From Blasia pusilla (Eukaryota > Marchantiophyta > Marchantiopsida > Blasiales), in the NCBI GenBank assembly GCA_050084515.1, contig CM114272.1:31248001-31312000 (forward strand): DNA of 64,000 bases, in the 5' to 3' direction. This document shows positions 1 to 11,402 of the stretch, piece after piece (position 1 is the first letter of the stretch; the number at the start of each line of letters is the position of its first letter). The notes beneath the pieces are model-generated. The model saw only the letters and a program-made list of their open reading frames with translations. It did not search any database and had not been told where the DNA came from. The position numbers and the translations under genes were made by a program.

Positions 1-35
1 GTCGACGACACTGCCTGCGGCGACGACGCCATCAT
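1..35 (-). CDS. possible 5' end of a gene running off the left edge
   Basis: Read on the minus strand, two adjacent ATG codons (35-33 and 32-30) open a frame Met-Met-Ala-Ser-Ser-Pro-Gln-Ala-Val-Ser-Ser-Thr that continues past position 1. The context before the ATG is purine-rich and GCG follows it, both common at plant start codons. The DNA on the promoter side (36 to about 2400) is GC-rich and geneless, as expected of a leader plus promoter. Only about twelve codons are visible, so no product can be named. The Ser/Pro/Ala-rich start would fit a disordered N terminus or a transit peptide. A chance frame is possible. Confidence 0.3.
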   Translation of the reverse strand, partial: MMASSPQAVSS

Positions 36-2400
36 CTCCCTCCAACCCCTTCTCTCCTCAATCGGTCGACCAATCACTCACTCAACTCAATCGATCGATC
101 GAGCGTTCGATCGAGCGGTGGATCAGGCAATCGAGTCCTCCTCCCCACTCTTCTTCCGCGAATCCACCGACCCCGCAACTAGTGCGCACTCCTCCTCGCC
201 CAAATGCCGAACCGGGTGTGCATCATCGCCGGGAAAATTCGTAGCCGAGATCGCGCGTAGACTTTCAAAAAACCTCGTGTCGAGGAGGCGAGGGGGATCG
301 CAACAGGACAGACGGATGAGGCATGAGCACACACTCTCGCTCCCACTCTCTGTGCGGGTGTGCGCAATGGTGAGCGGGATGAGCAGCAAAGGGGCTGAGC
401 GCAGGGGACCGAGCTGGATTTATTGGCGCAGAGGGGCGCTGAGGTGGGCAGGGGCAGCAGCAGGAACCCAAACCCATACCAACCAACAAGCCACACCGGG
501 AAGATCCTGAGCACGGCTGCCTTCCCGTCTTGTCCGTCACAGTGCACTACCGTCCTCGCCGTACTGGACACACGGACGGGGAGCAGTTACCGAAAGTTCT
601 AAAAAGCCCAGTGTGTACTTCATTCTTCGACCGTCCGATGTGGCATTCAACGGTCCCGATTGATTCAGAGCTCGCGGAAGCTTTTTTCGCTCTGCCCAGT
701 TAGTTACTTACCAGCACTGGACTGCGTACTCAACTCACGGTGCTCCCGGTCTCCCCGCAGGCTCAAAGAATTTCCTTACAATCCCGCTCAGGGGCCGTCG
801 GATCTTACAACGGACGGTGGTAGATTATTTTCGGATATTCGCAATTAATTTCCACGAACTCTCACAACGTACATCGGAGTCCACTCTCCGCAAATACCAT
901 CCTCCGTTTCGACCGTCGGATCTCGAAATCGACGGCTGGAAATGGCATGTCGGGACACAGGTTCATTATTAAGGTGGTAATCTTCTCGGCATTGAACGTC
1001 CCGTAGGTCAAAATGCGGGCGGGTCTCTCCGAGTTTTCCCCAAAAGTGAATCGTCCTCCCTTTCAAAGATGGCCTTATCTGTAAAGGATATATGAAGCTT
1101 ATCCGGTGCGCCCTCTTTTACTGCGTTCAACTCCTCCCGGTCCTTCCTTTTCCCAGCGAGAAGCCCATCTGACCGTCCAACCCGCGAGCCGGCATCGAAT
1201 ACTCCTCAGCCGGATTCTGACATGTAAACAACCAAGAGGGATTCTACGACATATTCTCCTTTTCGGGACGACAACTGCCGTCCGATCTCCCATCGAACGT
1301 GAGATGCGAGGCTCATCATTAGGCAATAGCGCGAGCTGTTTGTCGCCACGGCACACCGCCTTTTTGGCCTCGCCGGCACGTTCAATCGGGTCTCAATCAT
1401 CCCACAGATCTCTGCCCGGTCCCAAATCCCCCGTTTTTCACCCCATTGGTACTCCGATGCGTTTGTCGCTTTTCAGCTTTGGCCCCGGGCCTACTGGAGC
1501 CTCTCTATTTTTACATCCCCACCAGGCCCGCGGCCCGCCTCGGGGTAGGTCCCACCTGTGGAGCCGGGTCGTGGCGGTCCCACATTTCTTGTTACCTCTT
1601 TCTTTTCGCTGGCCGCTCCTTAGTGGCATCATATTTTTCTGTCGTCTTTCCTCTGCTCCTCTACGTCGAAGCTACTCCCATTAATGCCCGCGCAATTTAC
1701 CTCCTCGCCTCTGTACGTGGCGAAGCGTGATGGCCTCCTCCTATCACTTTGCCCTACGCCCTCTTCTAAAGGTTACCATACATTCCATTCCCCGTCGGTA
1801 CAGAGAATAAGCGAAGAAACACTGCAAACAAAATATTTGTTGCCCCTCCTCTTTGGTCTCAAACGAATGCACCCCGCGCGCCTTTACGTCAATTCGCTTC
1901 CCACGTGTACACGCAACTTAAAGGGCTTAAAACGTCGTCCACGTGAATTCCGCTCGGTCCCCTTCCCTGAGTTCCGTGGAGTCTCTCATTGGCTTTCGCG
2001 AAACCCGCGGGCAGGATTGGACACGGGCATCGCGTCGGCGGTCTTTGGACTTCGTCCACTGCTGTGATAACAATAAGAGAGGTATTTCGCGCGGGGCGGA
2101 CTCTTCAATATCTCGGGATCTGAGGTGGACGTCGGCGAACACGCCGAAAATGAGCTACGCGCTTCCCGAGGGTTGGCGGACTCGTTCACCTATAGTATCA
2201 GTTCCTTAATGACCTGCTTACCGAGTCTCCTGCGCCAAAACCCGGCCCGCCCGTCATCGTCCCCTCACCCGGCGCTTTCTGCCCATAGCACCCTGTACAT
2301 GTTACTCTTCCCCGACAGCGGGCCCGATTTTTGTTGCACCTCAACAGCCAGCAGCAACGTAAGTAAAGTTACTAAACAGAGATTAGGGTAATAAGGCTGG
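36..2400. other. GC-rich geneless region, probable promoter/leader side of the left-edge gene
   Basis: Base composition is clearly richer in G and C, with many CpG steps, than the AT-rich DNA that follows 2400. Open frames exist on both strands but none resembles a known protein; they are low-complexity by-products of composition. The region carries recurrent CCGTC(C/G)GAT motifs (listed separately). A promoter/5' leader reading fits the minus-strand start at 35. A decayed gene or GC-rich transposon end cannot be excluded. Confidence 0.35.
620..1290. promoter_or_regulatory. recurrent CCGTC(C/G)GAT motif cluster
   Basis: CCGTCCGAT or CCGTCGGAT occurs at 631, 795, 913 and 1278, always in the same orientation. 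A weaker version (CCGTCCAAC) lies at 1173, an inverted core (CGGACGG) at 811-817 and a related CGGTCCCGAT at 651-660. Four close matches to a 9-mer in about 650 bp is more than expected by chance. Similar motifs are familiar from upstream regions of plant genes (recollection only). A binding-site function is inference. Confidence 0.35.
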
Positions 2401-3131
2401 CTAATGCCTACTTACTAGGAGTCAGGACATGGAGTAGGTTTTGCTATGTTGTCGAGCCATTTGTTAACATCTGGGAAACATGTTTCACACAAATAAATTT
2501 TCTCGTTTATTAATAGTGGCGTAATTTATAGCACCCTCTGTCTACGCTTCGTGCGCCCCCGACCAAATTTTCAAAATGTCGTTTATTTCATTTCATCTCT
2601 AACCAAGGCTCACCAACCAGTCAAAACCTTCAAACGTCCATTGCAAAGTCCCACTCCAGCACCTTAGAGCCACCTGAAAGCCTTTGATAAACTTCAATAA
2701 AAACCTTTGATGGAAAACTCAACAGATATATAAAGGAGGGGGTATAGAGAGCCAAAAATTCGCATGCCAAAAAAGACCCCCCTCAACTTAAAATTTTAAC
2801 TCGTATGCCCCTTCGTTTGCCAAGCATGCTCGATTGCCCCTCGATGCCTCCTCAATGGGATGTATTAAGAGAATGAGAACTTTGTGGTTCCTTCAATTGC
2901 TCGAGGTTGAGTTGAAAGGAAGATGATGGATTTGAAATCGGTGTGCGGTCTTGAAAGGAGGGAATTTGAGAGGGGAAGTAGTTATTACACTCGTGTAAAG
3001 GACACATGGATAGGTTAGATATTGAGGAAAAAAACCAGCTAGTGTATGCAGTGGCCGTAATAATTCACGTCATGATTTGAAACTTCTTCGTAACCTTCTA
3101 GCGTATCGCAAAAGTGACGCGATGGAGATTG
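2401..3131. other. AT-rich intergenic DNA
   Basis: I see no coding frame, RNA gene or clear repeat. The switch in base composition near 2400 marks the edge of the GC-rich region. Confidence 0.5.
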
Positions 3132-3427
3132 ATGCATTGCATTTTTTCTACATTCCATGCATGACAGGAGCATAGATGACATGCGAGAGCAAAGACGACA
3201 AGCACCGAGACTATTCGGTTGGGGGAGTTATTCTCTTTCCTTGTTGCAAATGAGGAAACCAAGGAAATCTCAAGTTCATGCATTGCATTTCGTCTACATT
3301 CCATGCATGGTAGGAGCATAGATGACATGCGAGAGCAAAGATGACATGGACGGAGACTATTTGGTTGGGGGAGTTATTCTCTTTCCTTGTTGTAATTTGT
3401 AAATGAGGAAACCAAGGAAATCTCAAG
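3132..3427. repeat. tandem duplication of a ~147-bp unit
   Basis: The sequence beginning ATGCATTGCAT at 3132 recurs at 3278, 146 bp later, and both units run through a TTGGGGGAGTTATTCTC segment to AAATCTCAAGTT. The second unit carries an extra ~8-bp TTGTAATT stretch and a handful of substitutions. Short frames in it mirror each other because of the duplication and are not genes. It is a local two-copy duplication rather than part of the later satellite. Confidence 0.85.
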
Positions 3428-3981
3428 TTTGGGGGCTAGTTAAATTCCAGTTTCCCATTGAGATATCTTGATTGATAATATTATCAATCAATGAATACAA
3501 CGCCACTTAACTTAACTATATTATTTATGTATGAGACATTCTTGATATTTCAACACTCTCAAATGTTTGAATAATATCATCCAGGTACTAAGAAATTTTT
3601 CAAGAAACTACATACCACACACATGAGAAGCCCAATCACATTTGAGTAGCACTATTAACTTTGAGAACCATATTAACTCCATGCATAGTAAGGGCTCTAA
3701 ACTAGCAAATTTTCCTTAATAAGTCTTGGATTCTTTTGTATGTAATTGTAGAGGACCATCAAACTCAATGTCTATGGTGGCCTATGGTTTTCAAGGTAAT
3801 GCATATTAGATCTTGTTAGGAAAAAGAAAGGATTTGAAAAACATAAAAACAAGTAACTTAGAAACGAGAAAAGATCATATGATTGTTAGCAACAACTTTC
3901 AATGTTCTAAAAATTAATTCACCATGATTGACTGGTCTCTTTTTCAAGTTCAACATGGAAAGAGACATAATGTATTCTTTC

Positions 3982-4017
<36 letters not shown>

Positions 4018-7000
4018 ATTTGAGTTAGATTTATAGTCTCAAAGGACATAAGAGGCCCATATGACCCCTTCAGACCCTTCAATATATGTGATACTAAAGT
4101 GATAGTGATATAACATTCGAAGAATTGAAAGGCACCTTCACATGATCACATCTAAATTCTAGACATTTTCTCTTGGGGTTCCCGAGGAGGCCATGGTTTT
4201 GTTTATAGGTGTTTGTTTTCCATCCAAGAAAACCACCAATACCACCTCTTGAATAGAGGTATGTCAAAAATTTGACACATTATATCCTAATATAAATTTC
4301 TAATATTATTCTCAAGAAATTAAGTCATATGAATATTTGATCCCAAAACCAGAATTAGTCAAAAGTGAAACGGAATGTATCTACAACCTTAGCAAAATTT
4401 TTGTACTTTCACTATCTTCTATAGAATTTTGTTGTTTCATAGCATACCATTTATAACCTCACATGTCCCTTTCCAAACTAGATTTTTAACATTGATGGCA
4501 ACAAGACTTTTGCAAGCCATATAGGCTCATATCATAGCTAGGCTCATAGTTTTCATAAGAGTAATAATGGTAAGGAGAATTTCATGAATATATGAGAAAT
4601 TGGAAACATTTTAAAATCCAATACATAAATCAAAGAACGGTTTAGGACAGCTAGCAAAAGTGGTATGAAGGCCATAACCAATTGAGGGAAAATCTAGGGG
4701 AATCCCTCTTAAATCCCAATCTCTATCTATCCTTTATTTTAATACTTTAAAATTTAATAAAACCTAATATTATGGAAGTTCAACCAAGAAATTTTCTTCT
4801 ATGTGAGCGATTGTACTACCATGAATATTTTAAAACCTCATAAATTACTAATTAAATTTCAAAGAAATATACCAAATGGAATAGCAAGAGTCATATAAAA
4901 GGTAATATGTTCATATAAATGTGGAAAGTACATGTTAATAGAAATAGAAATATGTGGAACTCTTTGATTTAATTTATATGGAATTGGGCCTTCTCCCCCT
5001 TTTTTATACCAAATACAATGAACCTCTCCTTGTGGACAAAAATCTCTCCGAAATGATGAGCAAAGATGATGTTGGTCAAATTTAGAATTGATTCATCTTA
5101 GAGTCTTAGGTCTCACCTCAAAAACACAATTTGATGAAGTACTCCCACATTAAGCCTTACGTGTGATGTAAAACGTGGTTTGGGTCTCTAAGACCCGACA
5201 AAGTTTTGTGTTCCATAAGCTTATGTTGGTAAACATGGGACCTACACCTAATGACATGAGTCTCCCTACATACATAGCACTTCTACCTAGGGATCCTTGT
5301 CCCTTGATTCTTTACTTATCTATCATAATCATTCATTGTTATTCACGTAGGAGGATAGGTTGGATTTTGGTGGCTAATCCCTCAAGATTTTCTCCGAACA
5401 TTATTCTAGCTTACAACCCGTAATACACCATACAAGAGATGTGGTTAGCTCAAAATTCCCAATCATGAGTGGGTAGGGGGGGGCCGAGGGGGATAGTACC
5501 CCCTATGTATAATTTTGGGGCTCTCTTAGGAAATTGGAATCCCTATTGAATTTCTTAAGTCATCCCACCTACGAGCCTTCTGTTTTGGCCCTCAACCCAC
5601 ACATGGGTCTAGAATCCACATGCCTCGAGGAATTCATAGTCATCTTACAATGCATCTCATGAATGATCATGGCTACCTTGAATCTTCCAACTCTCCATGA
5701 ACCAAGTTCCCTTGCATTTCATGAATTCCATGGCTCGGTATGTCAAGGTTGGTCTCACCTCTATTAATCCTTTCCGCAACTAATGTCAAGGTTGTTCGCT
5801 GATCGTGATTCGGTTAATTTTTTTGCCCACTTTGCCTATAGCAAATAAGTCTCAAAATGGGGAATAAGAATCCTTCACATAGAGTTTTTTTATTTATCTG
5901 CACACACACAACGGGGGATCCACGAGGTCTCTAACTCCCCTTATTAAAATTCGGAAGTGAGAAAATGGGAACTATTCGATATTTAAAAAACGAGAAAATA
6001 ACGAAGGAGGAAAGGGCACCACATACCATTTGAATAAATTTTTTTAAATGAAACACAAATATGGAAGGAGGAAATAGTATCACATAACATTTGAATACAC
6101 ACCAGCCGGCTTGTGGTCAACCGGGGAACCAGGAGTACCGACATCTGGCGTGCCAGGGAACAGACCATCGACGGTCGTTCCTGCAAGTGCCAGCATAAAG
6201 TGGGCAGAGCTGCATCCTAGGCTAGCTGCTGGCTCCGATCCCAAAGGCCACAACTGACTACAAGATCGACGGTTATCCCTACTCGAGAGGTTGGTCCCAC
6301 AGTTCTCTGACACCTCAACAGTTCCAACTTTCGCTGCAGTGCCATGTGGCTCGCCGAGCGGGCCCCACTCTATTTTGAGCGAGGCTCGGGATACGGTTCT
6401 TATACGATATGATACTCACCTTTGTTGTTCTTGCCTGAGACCATACGTGAAAAAGGAAATACCAACCGGAATAATATTTTCGAATTTTATCAAGTTCCGG
6501 GGAGATAATATTGCTAAGTATTTTGGGGAGTCTGAGGGCGTTGGGGAGTATTCCACAATCATCCAATGTTTTCTTTTCCTTATACAAATTTTGCCCTTGG
6601 AAAAGGAGCGGTAGTAGAAGTATTTTTTGTCACCCACATAGCGTGTACTTAAAAAAATAAAAATAATGAAGGGATATTAAAAAGTATCAACCTCTCTATT
6701 GTATACGATACTGATACGGAAAACTAGGTAAATTCTTATTTTTAGTTATCATAAAATTAGATCTTGACATCTAGGCATCTCCTCGAAATGTCTCCTATTG
6801 GACGTGAAATCACCGAGTAAGGCATGTTGTGAACATCTGAGTCCAAACATACGTGCCATGTACGTTTAAGTAAAAAAGAAATAAATTTAAATTATATTCC
6901 ATAATAGAGTCTGAATTCTAAGAATGAAATCAGGAGTGTGAACATTTTACTCGAGTGAAATGTGAAATGTACGTGCCATGTAGTTTTAAATCGAAAAAAA

Positions 7001-7250
7001 AAAAAATCAAGATGATATTTTGTCCTAGGGTATGAGCTGTAAGAATTAAATTGGAAGATATTTGTTTCGCAAAAGAGAAATGTTTTTCAGCCCAATGGCC
7101 TCATGCATTTAAATGCGATAAAGCATTGTTGCGTTCATTATTGTATTCATAAAATTTTCCCAGAAACACCCGTAACCCAGGGAAACGAAATAGTTTACTC
7201 CAATTATCGATATATAAATTTTAAAAAATAATCGCAATAGTCATTTACTC
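3428..7250. other. AT-rich geneless stretch
   Basis: Both strands are full of stops. None of the short frames (for example at 5175-5423 or 6291-6614) resembles a protein family. A slightly GC-richer patch lies at about 6100-6400. A GA microsatellite is listed separately. Otherwise I see only decayed, unassignable sequence. Confidence 0.5.
3984..4013. repeat. (GA)n microsatellite
   Basis: Uninterrupted GA dinucleotides run for about 30 bp directly after TCCAC. A similar but shorter GA run is found at 35043-35062. Confidence 0.9.
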
Positions 7251-7253
7251 CAA

Positions 7254-8975
7254 ATGACGAAAATTGAGGAAAGTGTGAGGGTAAATGCTGCGAAGAACTG
7301 TACATCGGTTACCGCAGTCCCTGCCGCTAGGAGGGGAGAGGCTGGAGAGGGGAGTACGGTGGGCCCATCTGTCCAGTGCAGAGCAGGCGTGTGCACCCCA
7401 CACGTCTCCCTCTCGCATTATGAGTCATTTGCTAAATTTAAGCGAGACTTCGCTTTTTCAAACTATCTATTTTACACCAATAGAAACGGAGATCGTCCTC
7501 CGCCATTTTCGACGGCCTCCCTTTTCGCTGCCCCCTTATATTATACACTTGTGCACCGTTGAAGAAAGCGCCAAACTACACCGGAGCTTTCCTCGCATTC
7601 GCGGGGAGCCCGCCCGGAGGCGAAGCGAAGGGCGCAGGCGAAGTAAATTTGTAAACTCCTCCAGGATCCAGTGTCCGTAGTCAACTCCGTCCCTCTGTGG
7701 CCTCCTTCTTCCTTTTCTGGTCCTGTTGTGGCCTTCAGGTTTTGACTCTTTGAATCCCCCTCTTTTGTACTTCCGATGGGTTTTCTATCACTCGTTTTTA
7801 TCGAAGTGCATCTTTGTTTTTCTGTGGCGCCTCTCGGCATTCGATTTCCTCTCGCAAGGACTGCGCCTCGAGATCCTATCCCTACCACGTCAAGAGAACC
7901 AACGCGACGCGAGTCCAGGGAGAGTTGAGCTCAGCTGGACTCACTCACTCACTGAGGCACTGACTCGCTCTCCAAGAGGCGGGGCCCACGCCGTGGGTTA
8001 TTTGCGTTTCCGTCTTAAGTGCGGATTGGGCTGGTTTTCGAGGCTGCACGTGATCTTCAATAAATGGAGGGGCCGCCTGACACTGTACGAGGAGAGACGC
8101 TCTAGACGAGCGAGGGCGGAGTTATGTTTTGAGCTCAATACTCAATGACGCGCGGAGTCCTGTCAGTTGTTGATTCACAATCTTCTCGACGAATCTAGCT
8201 CGCCCCGACGACACGCACGCATTCCTCACTCGCGAGTTACACCCGCTCGACCCGACCCGACCCGACCCGACCCGAGGCTCTCAGGCGTCTGCTTCGTTGC
8301 ACGCAGCGCTGAACGTCTCCGGCTTTGGGACTCCCCGTCGGGACTTTCCGTCGAGGTCGAAGCCTACGCCAACAGCTCCGTGAACTCGCTCCGGGCACTC
8401 CGGGCACTCCGGTGCTCTTACTCTTGCTCTTCGTGCCGGCGTCTGGACGTGCTACGCGCTAGGTCTACTTACGCGAGGGACTTCCGAATCGGGTTAACTT
8501 CTCCTGTGCGCAACAATGAAATGAAATGAAAGGAAAGTAGGTTAAAGCGAGTTGTGGCGACCGTATACGGGATGCATTAGGGCCATTCAAAGGGAGGGCG
8601 GCGGGCCTCATGGCAATTGTAAGTGCCTGCGTGGATCCCGTGAGCAGCTAATGGTAGCCCGAGGTCAGAAATGCGTTTCTGCCTCAGTAGTTTGGTTGTC
8701 GAAATCTTAGACTCACATTTTTGTCCGTTCCAAAAAAATACTGTTGTAAGAAAAGGAGCGCGCCACCTAGCCCTACGTCTCCTATGCCCCCCTCCTTTGT
8801 ATCCCGATGGGTTTTGTATCCTCTCCTATCGCATCGGAGGGAGACCAGCAACGTATTACGGCGATATTTGTTGCCGTCTCCGACTTTTCGCACTGCCCCG
8901 AGAGATCTGCGCGGCTCCACTAGGGACACTGTAAGGGTCAGGTGGATTAGGGGGCAGCCGAAGGTAGTTTAACGG
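7254..8975. other. second GC-rich island without a recognisable gene
   Basis: GC and CpG rise sharply between about 7260 and 8970, then fall again. Open frames up to 140 codons occur on both strands, but they overlap each other and have the Arg/Ser/Pro-rich composition of translated GC-rich noncoding DNA. The segment CCCGATGGGTTTT near 8806 is close to CCGATGGGTTTTCT near 7776, hinting at an internal duplication. It may be a promoter/first-exon region of a gene too broken to read, or a gene-derived fragment. Confidence 0.3.
8248..8275. repeat. (CGACC)5 microsatellite
   Basis: Five perfect CGACC pentamers followed by CGA. About 120 bp further on, at 8389-8412, a short CTCCGGGCA direct repeat is also present. 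Both are typical slippage products of GC-rich noncoding DNA. Confidence 0.85.
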
Positions 8976-9428
8976 ATACTAGGGGTTGCCACGAATGTGC
9001 CTCCGAACTTGGTGGCTTTCAGCCCACCCGCTTTGTGGCATTTTCCCATACTCGCTCGCTTCGTAGGAGGGTGTTCTCGGTCCTTTGGAAGAATGAGTCT
9101 GAATATTCGGTGCACTTTGAAGGTGTGAGCGAGTGTTGAAGGCAAGTGAAGGAGTGGCTTTATGAATCGGACCCACTTCGACCTAAAATCTGATCATGGG
9201 AATGAAAAATGTCATTCGTGCATGGGATTATGGCTGTGATTAGCTTTGTTAACACCTTGGAGTGTCATTTTGTGCATGACCGTGTTGGATGAAAGAGCAT
9301 GATCGTTTGTCGCATTTGATGCTTCTAGAGACATGCCTTCCATGTTTCCAATCTCAAATTGAGTGTGATTGACTTTGAATCTTTGAGTTCCAATTTTATG
9401 TAGGTCGCAAAGTGGCGACTATTGTTGA

Positions 9429-9485
9429 CTAGGGGCAAAATGTGGCAACAATAGTCACAACTTTGTTGCCACATTTTGCCCCTAG
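9429..9485. repeat. perfect 23-bp inverted repeat, 11-nt loop
   Basis: Arms at 9429-9451 and 9463-9485 are exact reverse complements (left arm begins CTAGGGGCAAAATG). The 11-nt spacer starts TAGTCAC. A transcript from either strand would fold into a fully paired stem. The lack of any mismatch implies a recent origin or selection for pairing. Confidence 0.95.
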
Positions 9486-10078
9486 ATCTTTCCGAAAACT
9501 CACCTGATGAAGATTGAGACTTTTCAAGAGATGGTATAATCGATCAAAGATCATGGAGTCTTCTACATTGGCGTAAGGGACTTCCGAGTGATGGTGGCAA
9601 TGCAATTGGCACTTGCATTGGACATGCACTACTATAAGTGGACCCAATTTGCGAGTCTTGAGAGTCCCAACATACTCAAAATATACTCAAAATACACTTG
9701 CACATTTGGGAGTGGGGCACTTGCAACACACATGTAAAATACTATTTTACACGTGTAATTTTTTGAGTTGAAAGGGTAGTTTTCTTACACTCTTAGAAGA
9801 CTTGCAAAATATACCAAGTATTTTTTTGGATAAATGCAAAGTTATGATTCCAAAATACAACTTTGTGAATATGTTGCAAGTGTGTTGCAAGTTTTGGAGA
9901 GTAAATTGTAGGTCCCGTTACTCAAAAAATATTTGAGAATTTGCAAGTACACAATCATGAGGAACTTAAAAAGTAATTGCAAATGTCTTTTCTAATTGGA
10001 AAATTAAATTGCATATGAGAAATTTCAAAGCACAAATGATTTAGTGAAACAACAATAGATGGGGTCAAAAGTCACATG

Positions 10079-10138
10079 ACACCAACATCATATACATCCA
10101 AAATGGCCCACCATTTTGGATGTATATGATGTTGGTGT
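10079..10138. repeat. perfect 28-bp inverted repeat, 4-nt loop
   Basis: Arms at 10079-10106 and 10111-10138 are exact reverse complements (left arm begins ACACCAACATCATA). Only CCCA separates them, so this is almost a full palindrome. It would form a long perfect stem as RNA or a cruciform as DNA. Confidence 0.95.
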
Positions 10139-10152
10139 AGGAGTAAATGATG

Positions 10153-10199
10153 TAGGAGTAGAGGTGGTGAAGCATATGATTCCACCACCTCTACTCCTA
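10153..10199. repeat. perfect 17-bp inverted repeat
   Basis: Arms TAGGAGTAGAGGTGGTG at 10153-10169 and its exact reverse complement at 10183-10199 enclose a 13-nt loop. It starts only 14 bp after the preceding 28-bp palindrome. Confidence 0.95.
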
Positions 10200-11402
10200 T
10201 ATGTAGCTAGGTAGACATAGTGCCTATCGCAACATGAGAAGGACTTGCATGCATCATTTTATTGACACTGAGAACGACATCGTCGAGTGCCATGGTTGCA
10301 TTGAGACGGACATGCCCAACGTGTACCCCGCCCAAGTTTTTTCGGAACCCCAGTGATCCGCACGGGCTCGAGACGTGGGAACCAAGGTTGCACCAAAACA
10401 AAAAATTATGTCCATGGGACGAACATGCCAAACCGGGTTCTTTCATCGCCCAAGTCGCCCGTGCAAGCTCCAGCCGTGGGAACATGTACGTGATGGGATG
10501 AAGGATGTGGTCTGAAGATAGGCCATGGTCGCGATGTGGGCCCCTTGCGGAGAAGGAGGGCAAGGTATGCTTAGGTGCGGAACATGCAGTTTGCTTGTGG
10601 GCCTAGGTTCGGAGCATGCGGATAGTGCGGGCTAAAGCTTGGGATAGTGTCGGAGGGTACGGGTAGGAAAGGATTGTAATTTTTATTAAAGAAAATTTTC
10701 GGGTAAACAAAAAAGTACTTAATTTAAATATATTTGCATAGGGAGGTTGTATTATAGAATACGTTACTTGCAAATGAAAGTGGTTAAAGAAGTGGAGATA
10801 CTATAGGTGGAGAGAGGAAGGGAGAACGTTAAAAAATATAATTCAATAGGGTGGTTTTATTAAAAAACATGTTAGTTACAAATGAAAGTGGGTAAAGAAA
10901 TTAGTTGAAAAAGGATTGGGATTAGGAGAACAAAATAATATTTGGTAAATGGTGATTAGTGGAAATGGTTTAAGAATAAATAGTAAATTGGGGTAGATGA
11001 GGAAAAGGAACAAAGGGTTTATTCTCTTCCTTCCATCCTCCTATGTATAAACTTGTTCATTTCTGGGATACCCCTCAAAATCTTATTCATCCCTTCATGT
11101 CTCCCTTTCACTACTCTTTTAAGGAAGTTTTTTTGGTCCATAGATAGGTGAACTTGATAAGTGAGAATATGTTTTGCCAGTAGATAACCCTCATAATTGA
11201 AGGTATCTCCGGTTATCTAGATTAGCATATTAATCATTCTTGTTCATAGTGAATGCTCCAAGATTATTATTGGACCATTCACGAAAAATATTTGGTATAA
11301 TTTGCATACATTTCACCGATCCATATATCCTATTATTAACATTATGAAATAATTATAAATTATCCAAATATTTTTGGGTGGGATTAGTATCTGCTTGTAA
11401 TC

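Larger units (their letters stand above)
8976..11019. other. intergenic DNA containing three hairpins
   Basis: No protein-coding gene is recognisable. The stretch contains three strong inverted repeats between 9429 and 10199 (separate entries) and a GC-richer patch with several GTGGGCC/GCGGGC motifs at about 10300-10660. A comparable patch lies beside the second hAT copy near 35500-35680, so it may be the subterminal part of the hAT element. Confidence 0.4.

Noticed and set aside
118-571. Overlapping open frames of up to 130 codons on both strands
   Set aside because: They use non-ATG starts or overlap one another, are Arg/Ser/Cys-rich, and match no family; this is typical of GC-rich noncoding DNA.
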